A DNA stretch of 64,000 nt from Trichopria drosophilae (GCA_030407085.1 CM059582.1:89858501-89922500), one strand, 5' to 3'; positions 51,674 to 62,405 are shown, counted from the stretch's first letter. Made by a program: numbers and translations. The notes: a model not told the origin generated them from the sequence alone.

Positions 51674-51965
51674 TGGCGTCCATTGACCCCGAAATCAGGA
51701 TCCCTGCACGATTCCACCTTCTTAGGAGGTCGCGCAGGTCTACGATAGCGCGCACTTCTTCCCGGATGGCTATTTGCTGGTCCGGGGTGGTTATTCTTAG
51801 TACCAGAGCTCGCGAAGGGGAGACATTGGTCGTTTCCAACATAGTGAGTGACGGTGCCGTTGTGACTGTCACCATGGTCGACGTAGTACTGGGGGTCATG
51901 ATTGTGGGGGTTACCGCTCTAATTCCGGGGTAAGTACCAGGTGTGGGGGTACCGGTGGTATCCAT
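51330..51965 (-). pseudogene. Gypsy-2 gag, internally deleted, with two zinc fingers
   Basis: It starts MDTTGTPTPG, matching Gypsy-1 gag (MDTS), and shares the REEVRAIVDLRDLLRR block. It then jumps to a Pro-rich segment and two fingers. Residues 166-179, CYDCKQTGHIYRKC, form a canonical CCHC. Residues 187-200, CRVCGYPGRTSNDC, have Arg in place of His. The capsid-like domain present in Gypsy-1 (about 300 residues) is missing, so this Gag could not assemble. Confidence 0.8.
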
Positions 51966-52066
51966 TACTCACGCAGAGAAACAAAAAAGAACAAAAAGAA
52001 CAAAAAAAATAAAAAGAAAGCAAAATTATCCAGTGAGCGCAATTAACTAGATAGGAGGGGCTATGT

Positions 52067-52089
52067 GGGGGGGGGGGGGGGGGGGGGGG
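52067..52089. repeat. G23 tract (C23 on element RNA) upstream of gag
   Basis: A 23-base G run about 100 bp upstream of the Gypsy-2 gag ATG. A second run (52337-52347) lies further up. Gypsy-1 has a G13 at the equivalent place (32697-32709). On the transcript these are poly-C. Confidence 0.8.
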
Positions 52090-53389
52090 AGGTTGACTCC
52101 GTCACGCACAAGACAAAAACAAAGTAGAGACGATTTCCTGGAGCGCAAAAAGAAATGGTTTAATTAATCCCGGTTCTAGGGTGGGGGTAACGCGAGATTC
52201 TACCTCGCGACCGTATATTTCGACAGAATCCCCTAGACCGAAGAAGGGGGAATCCAGAACGCAAAACCACAAAAAACTAAACGGCTTGACGTGCAGTATG
52301 CCAACGCCAAAATAGGAGAAAAAAAAAGAAAAAAGAGGGGGGGGGGGTTAGAATGTAAGTGACAATTTAAAACGACAAAACAAAGAAAAAAAAGGAGTTT
52401 CACCGCCTTGTGATATCCATATCAGCTTTCGTTTATAATAAAAACATTATCGAAATCACTATTCGTTTGTAATAAAGCATATGTATATATAAAAAAACTT
52501 TAGCAATCACTCTAGCCACGCAAAACCGACCGAGTTCGCAGCCCGTTCAAAAAAACTAATAACTCGAAAATTTGTTTTCATGTGTATATAATTATTACAT
52601 TCTTATCACAGGTATCGGGGAATACTAGAAGGAAAGGTCACCATAGGGTGGCAAGGTCACTTCGAAAAGTTTTTGTTAATTAAAACATTTCGAATTCGGG
52701 TTGAAACAATATCTTACTGTTTGTAGCTTTTATTTCGTTTGGGTTTTCTGTATTCTGGGATTCGCTAATTATTGCTATTCGGAAAAATCGAAATGGAATA
52801 TTGAATATTATTAAATTTAAAATTAGTCCAATTATTGGGATTTTTCAAATTTATTACTCAGTGAATAATATCATTATCATATTTACCATTGAAAACGACT
52901 TTAGTTTCAAAAGTTTCTAATAATAGAAATGATAATCGAAAGGTAAACAAATAACACGAAAACAACTTTATTATTTTCTCGTTTTCAACTTATTTTTACT
53001 TAGGCCATAAAATTTCCAATTTTATTTCCCATTAACCAGAAGGTTTCGGGGGAATTTTAAGGTCAGGAAGGGAAAAATATGGAATTTCCTATTATTAACT
53101 AAGTATTCGTAAAATTACTCATTCTTAATACTAATTATTCATAATGCTAATTATTCTTAATACTAAATTCTTAATACTAAATATTTGCAATATAGAATAG
53201 GGGAGAGATGCGAAACCGAACCCGAAGCTGGAAAGGCCGAGACCGACTTAGTTTTCCAAAATCGCAAGATTACGCAAATAACAAAAATGACGCAATCCGA
53301 AAATGACATGGTCGTAACGACTAAAATTTAAATTTTTCCGGCGAACTCTACCATTTATTTTCACCTTTAGGAAAATCACAATTTTTATT
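52090..53389. other. Gypsy-2 5' leader
   Basis: AT-rich non-coding leader between gag and PBS. It contains a short attcttaatactaa direct repeat near 53120-53175. No gene. Confidence 0.5.
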
Positions 53390-53407
53390 TCCCCACCAGG
53401 GATGCCA
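53390..53407 (-). promoter_or_regulatory. Gypsy-2 primer-binding site
   Basis: Identical 18-mer to the Gypsy-1 PBS (minus-strand TGGCATCCCTGGTGGGGA), two bases inside the LTR edge. The tRNA is not identified. Confidence 0.6.
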
Positions 53408-53409
53408 TT

Positions 53410-54166
53410 TATAACCTGTCCTTTCCCCAGAGATCCTGAGAGGGCAGGACACAAAAAAAAATAACAACTGAAGTTAGATCCAATCAAATTAAGTACATTT
53501 TCTTCACTACAATGTACAACGGCTTACACGGGTGGAGAAAGTACTATCTGTCTTCGTCTCGTCGACTTCTATGCAGAGATAGAGAGAGAGAGAGAGAGAC
53601 AGGCGATGCATGACGCAACGTCGGTGTAAACAGCCACACTACAAAATAGCAGCTTTTAGTTGGCGAAAGTTGGACGGCTACTGCCGAGTTAGTGGAGGCG
53701 AGTAAGGCCGCCATACACGGGGGAAATGTGGGGGAAGATGAGGCAGCTTTTTAGCGTGCTGGGTCTGACCAATTCAGACGCGCAGCGACAGAAAGGGGGA
53801 AACAGTACAGGCGCGTCAGAGAGGGGCGGTGTCCCTTCTCGACGGCCACGATGACTCCTACCATCGGGTGGTACCTCCTGCGCTGCCCAGAGGGACAGCC
53901 AGGGGAAAGAGGGGCTCGGGCGTTTTGAGTGCGCGGAAGGTGGTGACGCTCACGGCGAAACGCGCAACCGAGCGATTACGATAAAGACGTTCAGGCGCTT
54001 TACCGGCGACTGACGGACGGGTATCCGAAATCATGGAAATCGGTGGCAGAAAGAAAATGATTGAGGAAGGCGATCCTGAGCTCCGGGGCACTTTCGACAC
54101 GCGAGGGAACTGCGGCATCCACCGCGACGGATCTGCCAGAGGGTCGATCGGTGACACCCTGTCACA
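53410..54166 (-). repeat. Gypsy-2 5' LTR (757 bp)
   Basis: Matches the ends of the 3' LTR closely but lacks the roughly 700-bp middle block. Since both LTRs are copied from one template at insertion, the deletion arose after integration, or the LTRs recombined with another copy. It contains a (ga)n run at 53580-53601. Confidence 0.85.
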
Positions 54167-54235
54167 TTACATTAAATTTAGTGTACTAGTGTATATTAAA
54201 AGTACATTAAATTTCATGACATTTTTTACAGTGTA

Positions 54236-54394
54236 TAGGAAGTGTACAATCAAAAATCAATCAGTGTACAGAAAGTGTACATTTCGTGAAAGTACGTTTT
54301 CATTAGAATGTGGTTATATTAAAAAATTATGTGCACAGTTGATAAAAATGTAATTTATTAACAATATACATATATAAATGAATTTCCAATAAAA
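54236..54394. other. Spacer with possible poly-A signal for the minus-strand gene
   Basis: GTACA-rich repeat to about 54300, then AT-rich sequence. On the minus strand AATAAA occurs near 54353-54358, about 40 bases after the stop at 54395-54397. Confidence 0.4.
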
Positions 54395-54665
54395 TTAAAC
54401 GAGGTCGTTGTATAAAGTAGCAGCATCGACATTCGGAGGTAACTGTATGATCCTGCAAATGTACAATGAAATATAAATATTACATAAAAGAACATAACAT
54501 TAGTTAAATGTAAAAGTAATATATTAGGTTAATAGTTTTGAAAAACTTACTCTATTACATTTTCATCAATTCGCTGATCAATAGCACACTCGTATTCCTG
54601 CAACTGTCCTTGTATCTGTTCTTTTGGTTGTTCTTGTGATTGTCCTTGTAAATGCTTTTCCTGTT
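54395..54665 (-). CDS. Last two exons of a Gln-rich protein (unidentified)
   Basis: Minus-strand exon 54665-54551 encodes a run of Gln followed by LQGQSQEQPKEQIQGQLQEY and ends at a perfect GTAAGT donor (54550-54545). The intron (54550-54453) ends tttgcag. The next exon (54452-54395) continues in frame as IIQLPPNVDAATLYNDLV-stop. A poly-A signal follows about 40 bp on. Clean splicing and a terminal stop support a real gene, but I do not recognise the protein. The upstream exon start is unclear because of a (CAA)n run and an in-frame TAA just before it. Confidence 0.45.
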
Positions 54666-54742
54666 GTTGTTGTTGTTGTTATTGTTCATTATTATTTTTT
54701 TTTTATTTCGTCGACCATTCATATCAATTGCCTTGTCCGACA

Positions 54743-54763
54743 GGTTAGGTTGGGTTAGGTTAG
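54743..54763 (+). repeat. Telomere-like TTAGG/TTGGG motif
   Basis: ggttaggttgggttaggtta is about four units of the insect telomere repeat TTAGG with one TTGGG variant. It lies exactly where the Elp6-like frame breaks. Confidence 0.6.
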
Positions 54764-54948
54764 TTATGACAATGACCAAATGTGTTGTGGAAAAGCACCA
54801 AACAAACCATTCCATTATTTTCTGTATATTGCGCTGTTACAGCATGGACAAGAAAATTCACATCCCTACCATGTCGCTCATCAATGAAGATAAGTTTACC
54901 ACTTGTATCAATTTTGTCAATCCCTAGAGCTTCTCGTACATCATCCAT
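54761..54948 (-). pseudogene. Elongator subunit Elp6-like N-terminal exon or fragment
   Basis: The frame starts MDDVREALGIDK and has GKLIFIDERHGRDVNFLVHA, then VCLVLFHNTFGH. The pattern GKL-(I/L)-x-E, FLVH and VC(F/L)V-x6-F-x-H is that of Elp6 N-termini. Elp6 belongs to the Elp4-Elp5-Elp6 ring of Elongator (tRNA wobble-uridine modification). The frame ends HCHN-stop exactly at the telomere-like TAACC repeat, and no good splice donor is there. I read it as a broken gene fragment. An intact first exon with a non-standard boundary is possible. The Gln-rich exons downstream are not obviously Elp6. Confidence 0.5.
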
Positions 54949-55436
54949 TTTCTTCTTTTAACCTGTATTAGAGTTGTTTGCTTTTGTATCTGCGTGATTT
55001 TTCACCTTTAAAATGTATTTACATACATACTTACACGTATACATATGAACCTCTGGCGATCAAAAGGAGATACGCGCGAAAGGCCGGAGAATTTGTTGGC
55101 CCCTCGGCTCGTAATTTTTTGACTTTCGAATTTTAAAGTTTTCATTAGATATCTTAATAGGAAAATTAATTACGCGAATTTTTTGTTAAAATAAAAAATT
55201 TCTACCCCTCTTCGTTTTTAATATAATCGCAAAAAGCGAAATTATTTGAAATATAAAATAACTTAAATATTTTGTCTTTAACTCGTCACATCTTTTACAA
55301 TAATTGCAATTTTTTAATGAAATTTGTAGGGAATATGCACTATTCTATCTACAAACTAACGTATTTTTCCAATCTATGGTTAGTTATTACGGAAATTTTT
55401 GAAAAATTGGTTTTTGTTTTACTGCACAAAATTGAT
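54949..55436. other. Upstream flank of the Elp6-like exon
   Basis: AT-rich. It would contain the 5' UTR and promoter of the minus-strand exon, but I see no core promoter I would defend. A small plus-strand frame (55272-55478) has no motif. Confidence 0.35.
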
Positions 55437-55610
55437 ATTGAAAGCTTCAAACACTTCGGGTCGAGGGAATTTCAATAAATCGAAATTTCCTTCCCACCGA
55501 AAATTTGAGGAAGGTTCAAAGAAGTTTTTTGTAAAGTTATAGACTAATCTGACTTGTAGTGTTCAAGTAACAATTGAAAGTTGTAATGCTGTCGCGTTGT
55601 CTCGAATATT
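55437..55610. repeat. Dispersed repeat, second copy of 3398-3567
   Basis: About 174 bp nearly identical to 3398-3567, for example ggaaggttcaaagaagtttt and gttgtaatgctgtcgcgt. This copy lacks the 5' inverted arm seen at 3358. Confidence 0.8.
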
Positions 55611-55634
55611 CGTGAAAGAGGGTGATGTTCACCC

Positions 55635-56764
55635 GTGACGTTCACGTCCTGGGTGAACTACCTGCCCATGCAACAGGAGGAGTCTGCCACGCCTTCCCAG
55701 TTTCCACCGACTACGCCAGTGAGTTCGACTGGTCAGGAGACCGAGTCGACAGCTACAGTTTACTCACGTCCAGCAAGAGTAGCACGGCATTTCACTGTGA
55801 CAAAATGGCTCGCGTATAGAGAACCGCAATCTAAACCAATATCGGATTTCTTCTCGCGAATGAAGAGGGATTGCTTTCTTGAAATTCAGCGATTTGGTTG
55901 ATTTTCCACCCAATCAACGTTGTGCTGCTTCAGCAGTTTCTAAGGAGCCCGTTTTAAACATTGGTCAACCCAACCAAAATATGGAAGGTCAAGTGAAAGG
56001 CATGCAGGATTCCTCCATCAAAGCCTTGTCTGCAAAAATTGACGAAAAGTTAATACGGCATCCAAATAAAACCTGGATGCTATTTCGGACCTTAGGAATA
56101 AGGTCCTTAGCGGGGTCACCAAGCTTAAGGCCAAATTAGAGGAAAAGGATGCTCAAATTTCTCACTTGACCTCTGAACTTGAGCAACAGAACAAGTTTTT
56201 AAAAAAGAAAAAAATATGCGGCTTAAAGATTGCAGGTGATCCAACTGCCTGTGGGGAGAAATTCTTAGAAGATGTATTTGACATCTCCAACGTGGTGAAG
56301 ACAGCGCACTTCATACGAAATGAACCTCCCGTCGCTATAGTGAAACTTCTTTCGTATCGCTCCAAGCTCCACATCATGGCCCAGAAACAGCGCCTCCTAG
56401 CGGGAAAAAACACTTTATTGATACCGACCTAACGGTCAGGAAATGACGCATAAACTACCACGCCCGGCAACTAAGTAAGAAGGTTAGAGCAGACCATAAA
56501 AAGGTCGAGCGCAAATATCAGAAGATTCGTGTTGATGGTGTTTGGTATGGCTGGTCGGATGTAGCGGAAACCTTTATATCGGAAGTGACAACATCATCTT
56601 CTGGATTGGAGGTCGATTTCTCATCCTATCAACCGAGCTCGTCATCTCCAAGCAGATCTCGACCACTCGCTAACAGAACCCGTCTAAAAAACGCACAGTT
56701 GCAGCCCCGTGTATCAGATTCAGAGGCTGCCCAGCATCTCAACATGCCATCATTCACCGTCTGA
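55635..56764 (+). pseudogene. LINE ORF1 remnant
   Basis: Pieces in several frames: a Thr/Ser/Pro-rich start, a coiled-coil LKAKLEEKDAQISHLTSELE near 56125-56190, then CGLKIAGDPTACGEKFLED, VKLLSYRSKLHIMAQKQRLL, and a shifted GVWYGWSDV near 56540. The arrangement (coiled coil, an I-x-G block, an RNA-binding-like block and a W-G strand) resembles FP/ORF1p-type LINE proteins, including the one at 6381-7300. Stops at about 56137 and 56430, plus frameshifts, disable it. Confidence 0.55.
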
Positions 56765-56979
56765 TTTCTCTACCCTCTTTTTCGGTACTACCAGCTCGCC
56801 GAGCTCTTCTTCCGGTGCAGCCATCTCGTCTGCAAGACCTTCCACTTTCTGTTGCCTTTTGGAACATTCATAGCCCGCACAACTACTACACGGCAACGAA
56901 ATACCAACAAGGTGGGATAATAAATTTTATTGAGACCTGGTGTACTGAGCCATCTACACTTCCAACGTCTTAAGATGTA

Positions 56980-57570
56980 TTGAACTTTTTTGTCCCGGCT
57001 ACGCGTGAAGGTTCCAGAGAAAGATTCAGCGGCGGCTTGTCAACTTTTGCTCCGTCGTCGCGGTCACCGGTGCTGATTGAAATTTCCTCGCACTGGCTTT
57101 TTGTACTAATTAGAACTCATCCGCTTCCGTTAATCAAAGGCTCGTTTTATTTTGATCTTACTTCGTTCTTATCTGAAAAACGCATTATCAGACAAATGTC
57201 GGATAGTGTGTTTATTTTAGGAGGAGATTTCAATTCGTGGACCGGTGATCTTGACTATGAACGCGAATTCTCGAACTTATTTGAGGAGACTCAATTTGTT
57301 GCTGCCAGGCAAATTCGCGATAGCCGATGTAATGTTCGTGGGCAATGTCTCTACGATTTTATGTTTAGCATTAATTTTGTACCGTTAAATGGGTGCTCGC
57401 TCAGCGATTCCCACTAGCAATTTACGTTTTTAGATGTTAAGGGGGAAGCATTGTCGCTTTGGCCGGGGTCTCAGCCAATCATTTATATTTGGTGAAAGAC
57501 TTCTTTATAGGCCCTGATGGTGGAGGTTTGGATCATTTTTCGGCAGTTGTTTTGTCTTCGCTCTCTTTAT
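56980..57570 (+). pseudogene. LINE AP-endonuclease remnant
   Basis: VFILGGDFNSWTGDLDYE is the catalytic GDFN block, followed by RGQCLYDFMFSINFVPLNG. In a shifted frame after 57440 come IVALAGVSANHLYLVKDFF and GGGLDHFSAVV, where the last SDH histidine block reads LDH. Frame breaks lie near 57417 and 57500. Confidence 0.65.
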
Positions 57571-58097
57571 TTAATTATCCGTCCGTGTCCTATTTTTCGT
57601 CCAGCATATCACCAAGGTATAAAACTTCGTGGTGACCCAAGGGTGAGGCTACACTCGTTAAGCGTTTGCGTGAAGTTGACAGCTATGCACTGTTTTTCGA
57701 CCTTCTCATCCAGGAGAGCTTAGTAAAATCTTCTGGTTCTTTCGGGTACAAGCGTCCTGTAAGTCTGCAACAAAAGTCATGAACAGAGCCCTTCATCTCC
57801 TTAATGCCAAGAAGAACTTTAAACATTCAACGGTAGTAGCTAAAAACTCCATGCTTCGCGTATAGCAGATGCCTTCGCTGGGGTGAGAGATGCCAAGGGT
57901 TTCTGGTCGGAGGTTCGAAGGCACAGGCGGGCTCCACCTGATACTTCGTCGGTGTCCCTGGAGGCTTCGGCTAGTCACTAGAAGCTCTACCCTTCCAGGC
58001 CATCAACGTCTTTACCATTCTATGGGGCTCTTGATAAAGATTTTGACGGCCCAAGATTCTGCCTCAGGAGCTGTGGGAGAGCATGAAGGGATGAAAA

Positions 58098-58556
58098 TTG
58101 GGTAAAGCTGTAGGTCCGAACGGTATCCCAGCAGAATCGTGGAAACTACTCACGGGAGAGTGGTTTTCCTTTTTCTTGGACTTTTTTAATTTCATTCTAG
58201 CTAACGAGCTGCTAACCGAGGGGTGGGTGGAGGTTATCTCTTCATGCAAATATTTGCGGCAACCACCGGATAGTTTGGCGCGTCTCGGATTAACAAGGCT
58301 CTATGATGAGCTCAGTTGTAGAGACAACGGTGATTCGGCAATGAACTGGCTTACTCAGCCGAGGTTGGTCCTAGACTCGCCACTCTATGGCAATCTTTGG
58401 TCTGATTTTTCGTCAGAAAATTGGGAGTCTAAGGTAGCCTCCACCTGCGAAACGTTTGCCTCCCTTCAGCGAAATTGCTATCTAAAACGCTACTTGGAGT
58501 CGGATTCGATCCAGCTACCTCTATATAGACAATTCTCCGACAGAGTAGGAAGATGA
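58098..58556 (+). pseudogene. LINE RT remnant with internal deletion
   Basis: MGKAVGPNGIPAESWKLL is the start of a LINE reverse transcriptase. At about residue 48 (WVEVISSCKYL) it jumps past all catalytic motifs to what looks like a C-terminal region ending LYRQFSDRVGR. The palm is gone, so the copy is inactive. Confidence 0.6.
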
Positions 58557-61494
58557 AGTGCCGCGCATCACCGCACCCAGGTATCGGAACAGGGAGGTCG
58601 GGCTATAAACCCGACTCGTCCATGAAGCAGAAGACTCCGCACGTCACCGAGTCTACCGAAAGAGGAAGCCGGTGGGAAAACGGGCGGAAGGAATTCTAAA
58701 AATTCGGGCGAGCGCCCTTACTTATATAGCTAACGGCCGGAGGGGTAACGGATGCGCGCCGGAGGATTTGCGGAAGGTAGAAGTTCGCTCGCTGCAGGAG
58801 CGCGTGAGTAACGACGGTTGCCTATTCGGAAGGCGCACCGCGAGAAAATCTTGTTTCAAAACATTTCATATCATTTTCTTCTTTTATTGTAATTTCATTT
58901 TTTCATATAATTTTCATATTCCATATCATTTTCATTTTTCATGTTGTGATGATGTCACCGATATACTGGGGATAAAGTTTAGTAAATGGCCCGCTCTTGG
59001 AGTGGAGCCAGTGAATTCATGGCCTCCGCCAGCCGTTCTCGCGCACTCCGCGCCATCTGTATCTTTTCCTTCTTTTTACGCTGCATGATCGCTCTCCGAC
59101 ATACGTGCTGTCGAAGTATATACCTTCCCTCTTTTCATGCTCTGGTCTGCAGTCGTTGCAGGAAGTTCCTCTCGCACAGACCGGGACGAGTACTAAACTC
59201 TCTCTCTCTTTCCTTCTATCCAAGGGCGAGGCCCGAGACGAACGAGCGCCCGCCGTTCTACCTCCCATTCCTTCGGCCGAGCACCGCTCGCTACTGGGCC
59301 CTGACAGGAGGTGGCGCTGGAGCGCCTTCGTCGCCAGTGACGAGGCGACCGACCGACATTCCGTCACGGACCGCCCGCCAACTCGTACGAGTTCTCAATC
59401 CCGGACCGCGCCTGAGCCCGAAATCGAAAACGAAGTGCGCATACCATTAATGCAAAGAGTAGTGTTGTATGTGTAGCGCATTGACCCAGTAGCGTCATCA
59501 CCAATCGCTGCAGCCTTCTCCTGGAACAAGGTCGCTGACATCATCTGGAGGACGTCGTTCGCCTCCACTTCACGACAGTCGTCAGGTTGTGCCCTATCAT
59601 CGCACTCTAGTTTTGTGAAGTGCCATTGGACTAAATTGCGCCCCCACCCCTCTTATCGTTGTTCGCTGTCGTGAATAATTATTGCGTTTTTCTCCGGTCA
59701 TTTCTTAAAGTAATCGTATAAAGTATAAAACTTCTAGAAGATTAAAAATTATACAATTTTATTGGATTCTTAAATAATTGCTATAATATACCAGAATGTG
59801 ACGTACCATGTTAATCATGAGTTACATACTGTTGTTCATGTACTTATCTGGAAATATTATATAAGAATATAGAAATTGTAAATAAGTTGTATGTTTAAGG
59901 ATATGAAAATTTTGTAAGATATCGGATATTGATTAAAGTATCATTGTTTCATCATATTTTAAAATCTGAAAGTAAATAATTTAATTATGTATCATTCGCA
60001 AAATAAATTTCATAATTATAATTTTTAAATGCAAAGAAACAATGTTATTAATACGATATGAAAAGACAAATTATAACCAATGTGTAATTTTTACCGAACC
60101 ATTGAGAATGCCAAGAAATTTAGGGAAATAGTGAAGAGTGGATGTAAATATGTTTTTTCTTGTCTTAGAAAATAATTGTTTAACATTTTGTCTTTTTACA
60201 TCTTACATCATTGCAATCATAATTTTTAGTCACTAATTGCAAGATTATTTTACGGATGACAGTATAGAATTATTAATTTTTTTTTTTTGGCAAAAATACT
60301 TTTTAGTGCCTTCCGATTATTTGCATCAATAGTTTTCTCGTATTGCTGTCACTACTAGTCATGTATTATTATGGATGCCAGTTTAGAATTTTTATATTCA
60401 TTTTTTTAATATATTTATTTTTGTTGTTTCAGCGATAATAATATTCAATGCCTGCTATTGAAAATGAAAATGTATAACAAATTAATTATGAAGCCGTCCG
60501 AGGGAGGAACATTGGCAAGGAACACAGGATTCATTTGAAACTATAAATGTTATTAATACTTGTTTTTCTATAATAGAATTTTATTTTTTTTTTCTTTACT
60601 ATGAACGATATTTATTGATATTGCAAAAGGAATCGAGAAATAAAAGAAACTATTAATTCAAATAAAAGTCTAAATTGCACCGTATTTTTTTTTAATTGAA
60701 AGGGGTATATTTTGCATGTCTACATGGTCGTTTGGCAGCACAGGTTTCCGTTCTGTAGCGGTGTCACCAAATGTAACGGCCTCAACCGCTGACACCAATT
60801 TGTTGCGTGCAAACTTAGATTTAATCATGTTCTTGTGGATGGATATCTATCCGAAATTTTGAATTTTTTAATAATCACTGGCTTGTGTGTGTTGTTCGTT
60901 GCAAGGTGCGGGCCGTGGGGAATGGTATGATCCTATTCTGGGACCTTGTTCCGCCTCAAAGGTTTGTCCTGAAGGTAGTTCCTCCCTAAAAAAATCGAGT
61001 CGACTCCGCGGACCGTACACCGTTCTCAGGTTACTGACTGGCCGACTGACTGACTGGCTGACTGTCTGACTGCCTTACTGCGTTTTTCCGACGGTCGAGT
61101 GGAATAGGATGACGAACTAGATGAGACTGAACTTTACGAACTGTGTTGTACTAGGCGACACCGTTGAAATAACAGATACTTTGGACTGACTAGATTGTAC
61201 TAGACGAGATACTACTAGACTGTTGAATTTTGTGAGATCACCTGATCTTATAACCAGCCACCCTTAGGTGAATTGCGGTTGATCGGAGGGTGCGATGGTT
61301 GGATTTGGAGGATTTTTACACTTTTTTCATCCATATTCATAATTTTAAAGTTAAACAAATTGTATCCGGGGTTTCGTGCTAGATTCTGTATATTAATTAT
61401 TGAAAATGAATCTACAAAAATGAACGAGCTAGTTTTGATTTCATTAATGTTACTTTTATAATTATGCGAGTATTTTATTAATAATTCTTACTAT
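58557..61494. other. Unassigned region
   Basis: 58557-59480 is GC-rich, with long overlapping frames on both strands and no recognisable motifs. It includes a small perfect hairpin, gtcgggctataaacccgac, near 58598. 59640-60700 is AT-rich filler. Near 60760-60805, ggtgtcacc and tgacacc form a short inverted pair around tgtaacggcctc, which could be an LTR edge, but I cannot find a partner. No gene is supported. Confidence 0.35.
61028..61072. repeat. (CTGACTG)n minisatellite
   Basis: Imperfect tandem copies of ctgactgg/ctgactgact. Confidence 0.7.
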
Positions 61495-61721
61495 TGTAGG
61501 AATATCTGTTTTACCGACAATATAGTTCAAGTCGATACTTATATCGACCGCCCCGAGCGCTTCGATCAACAACGAGCAAGAAAGAGAAAAACTCTCACGA
61601 GAGCAGTGTTCGCTCGTCGCTCGAACTGTAATATAGCTTCTTGTTTTAATGTTTAAATAATAAAGCAAAATTTTCATTTCAAGACGATATTTCATTTCCA
61701 GACATATTTGTAATTCCCACA
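61495..61721 (+). repeat. Probable Gypsy-3 5' LTR
   Basis: The right edge is set by the PBS that follows: the sequence ends ttcccaca just before aaat and TGGGGGC. The left edge is tentative at TGTAGGAATATCTG (61495), giving 227 bp. An aataaa signal lies near 61660. An earlier start at TGTAACGG (60772) is possible. The second LTR is outside the window. Confidence 0.4.
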
Positions 61722-61725
61722 AAAT

Positions 61726-61743
61726 TGGGGGCTCTTGCGGGAT
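61726..61743 (+). promoter_or_regulatory. Gypsy-3 primer-binding site (tRNA-Pro type)
   Basis: TGGGGGCTCTTGCGGGAT differs at two of 18 positions from the well-known tRNA-Pro complementary PBS (TGGGGGCTCGTCCGGGAT). It lies four bases after the LTR edge and upstream of gag. Confidence 0.7.
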
Positions 61744-62405
61744 CACGGAAAAAAAGACGAAAACTAATCGGGAAACGCGAATATGTCCGTAGTGAAAATA
61801 AAAGCCAAAAAAGACGTGTGCAAGAAAAGCTCGTGTGAATAAGACGTAAATTGCTGTAATTTTAAGACTTGTAATACTGCAATTTTTTTTAACACGTGCA
61901 TTATTGCAATTGTAAGACTTGATTTACAGTGTAAAAAATAAGACGACTATCGCTGAAAAACCACGAAGTGTATCATTCCAAAAACAAGACGTTTTTCCTT
62001 TTTCAAAAATAAGATATGTATTAGTGAAAATATTAAGTCGTGCTTTTCTGAAAATTGAAGACTAATATAGAAACGCCAACAATCGAAAACAAAGGACCTT
62101 GTGATACAGAAGATTCTAGAACATTTTAGAAGTACCTCGATCATTGGCCATTTTCCGATACCGGTGCCGCGAGAATAGAGACGGAACGCGTAGTGTGAGA
62201 AAGACGCGACGATTAGCGACGAATCACGTCGAGACACGACGATTCGCGACGAGACCCGCGAGAAGGTACACTTACCGTCGGTAGTACTCCTCCCCTCTTA
62301 CACGTATAGGACGAAAAGTGACGCGGAACCGCGAAGACGATGCGGTAGCGAGAATGATTCGGAATATCTATACATATAGTGAGAAGTGTATTCAGTGGAT
62401 AAACA
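61744..62405. other. Gypsy-3 leader
   Basis: Non-coding leader between PBS and gag. It includes a run of cgacgattcgcgacgagac-type repeats at 62206-62265. No gene. Confidence 0.5.

Larger units (their letters stand above)
45636..54166 (-). mobile_element. Gypsy-2: complete LTR retrotransposon
   Basis: LTRs (45636-47093 and 53410-54166) run from TATAACCT to GTCACA on the plus strand. They are flanked by a TTAC duplication (45632-45635 and 54167-54170). On the minus strand the order is PBS, gag with two zinc fingers, protease, RT, RNase H, integrase and 3' LTR. The domains are largely intact but the frame is broken near 49745, 49230 and at a G15 tract (50641-50655), and gag is internally deleted. 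It shares its PBS, leader style and protein sequence with Gypsy-1, so the two are sister families. Confidence 0.9.
44173..54233. mobile_element. TIR element (about 1.5 kb) interrupted by Gypsy-2
   Basis: The left end CACTGTAAAAAAAAGTGCAT (44173) is the inverse of the right end at 54233 (CACTGTAAAAAATGTCATGA when read inward). Both continue into catgaaatttaatg. TA flanks both sides (44171-44172, 54234-54235). Without Gypsy-2 and its duplication it is about 1,526 bp. Many copies of (a)catgaaatttaatg/cattaaatttcatg are scattered as subterminal repeats near 44320, 45300 and 45550-45600. It encodes no transposase, so it is non-autonomous. Confidence 0.65.
55611..58556 (+). mobile_element. Decayed LINE (CR1/Jockey-like) with ORF1 and partial ORF2
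   Basis: ORF1 remnants (55635-56764), an endonuclease fragment (56980-57570) and RT ends (58098-58556) lie in order on the plus strand. They are separated by many stops and at least one large deletion. No clear 3' tail is visible. Clade assignment is by resemblance. Confidence 0.65.

Noticed and set aside
58986..59476. Overlapping 120-150 codon frames on both strands
   Set aside because: Long frames are expected in GC-rich sequence. None shows a motif, and both strands are equally open.
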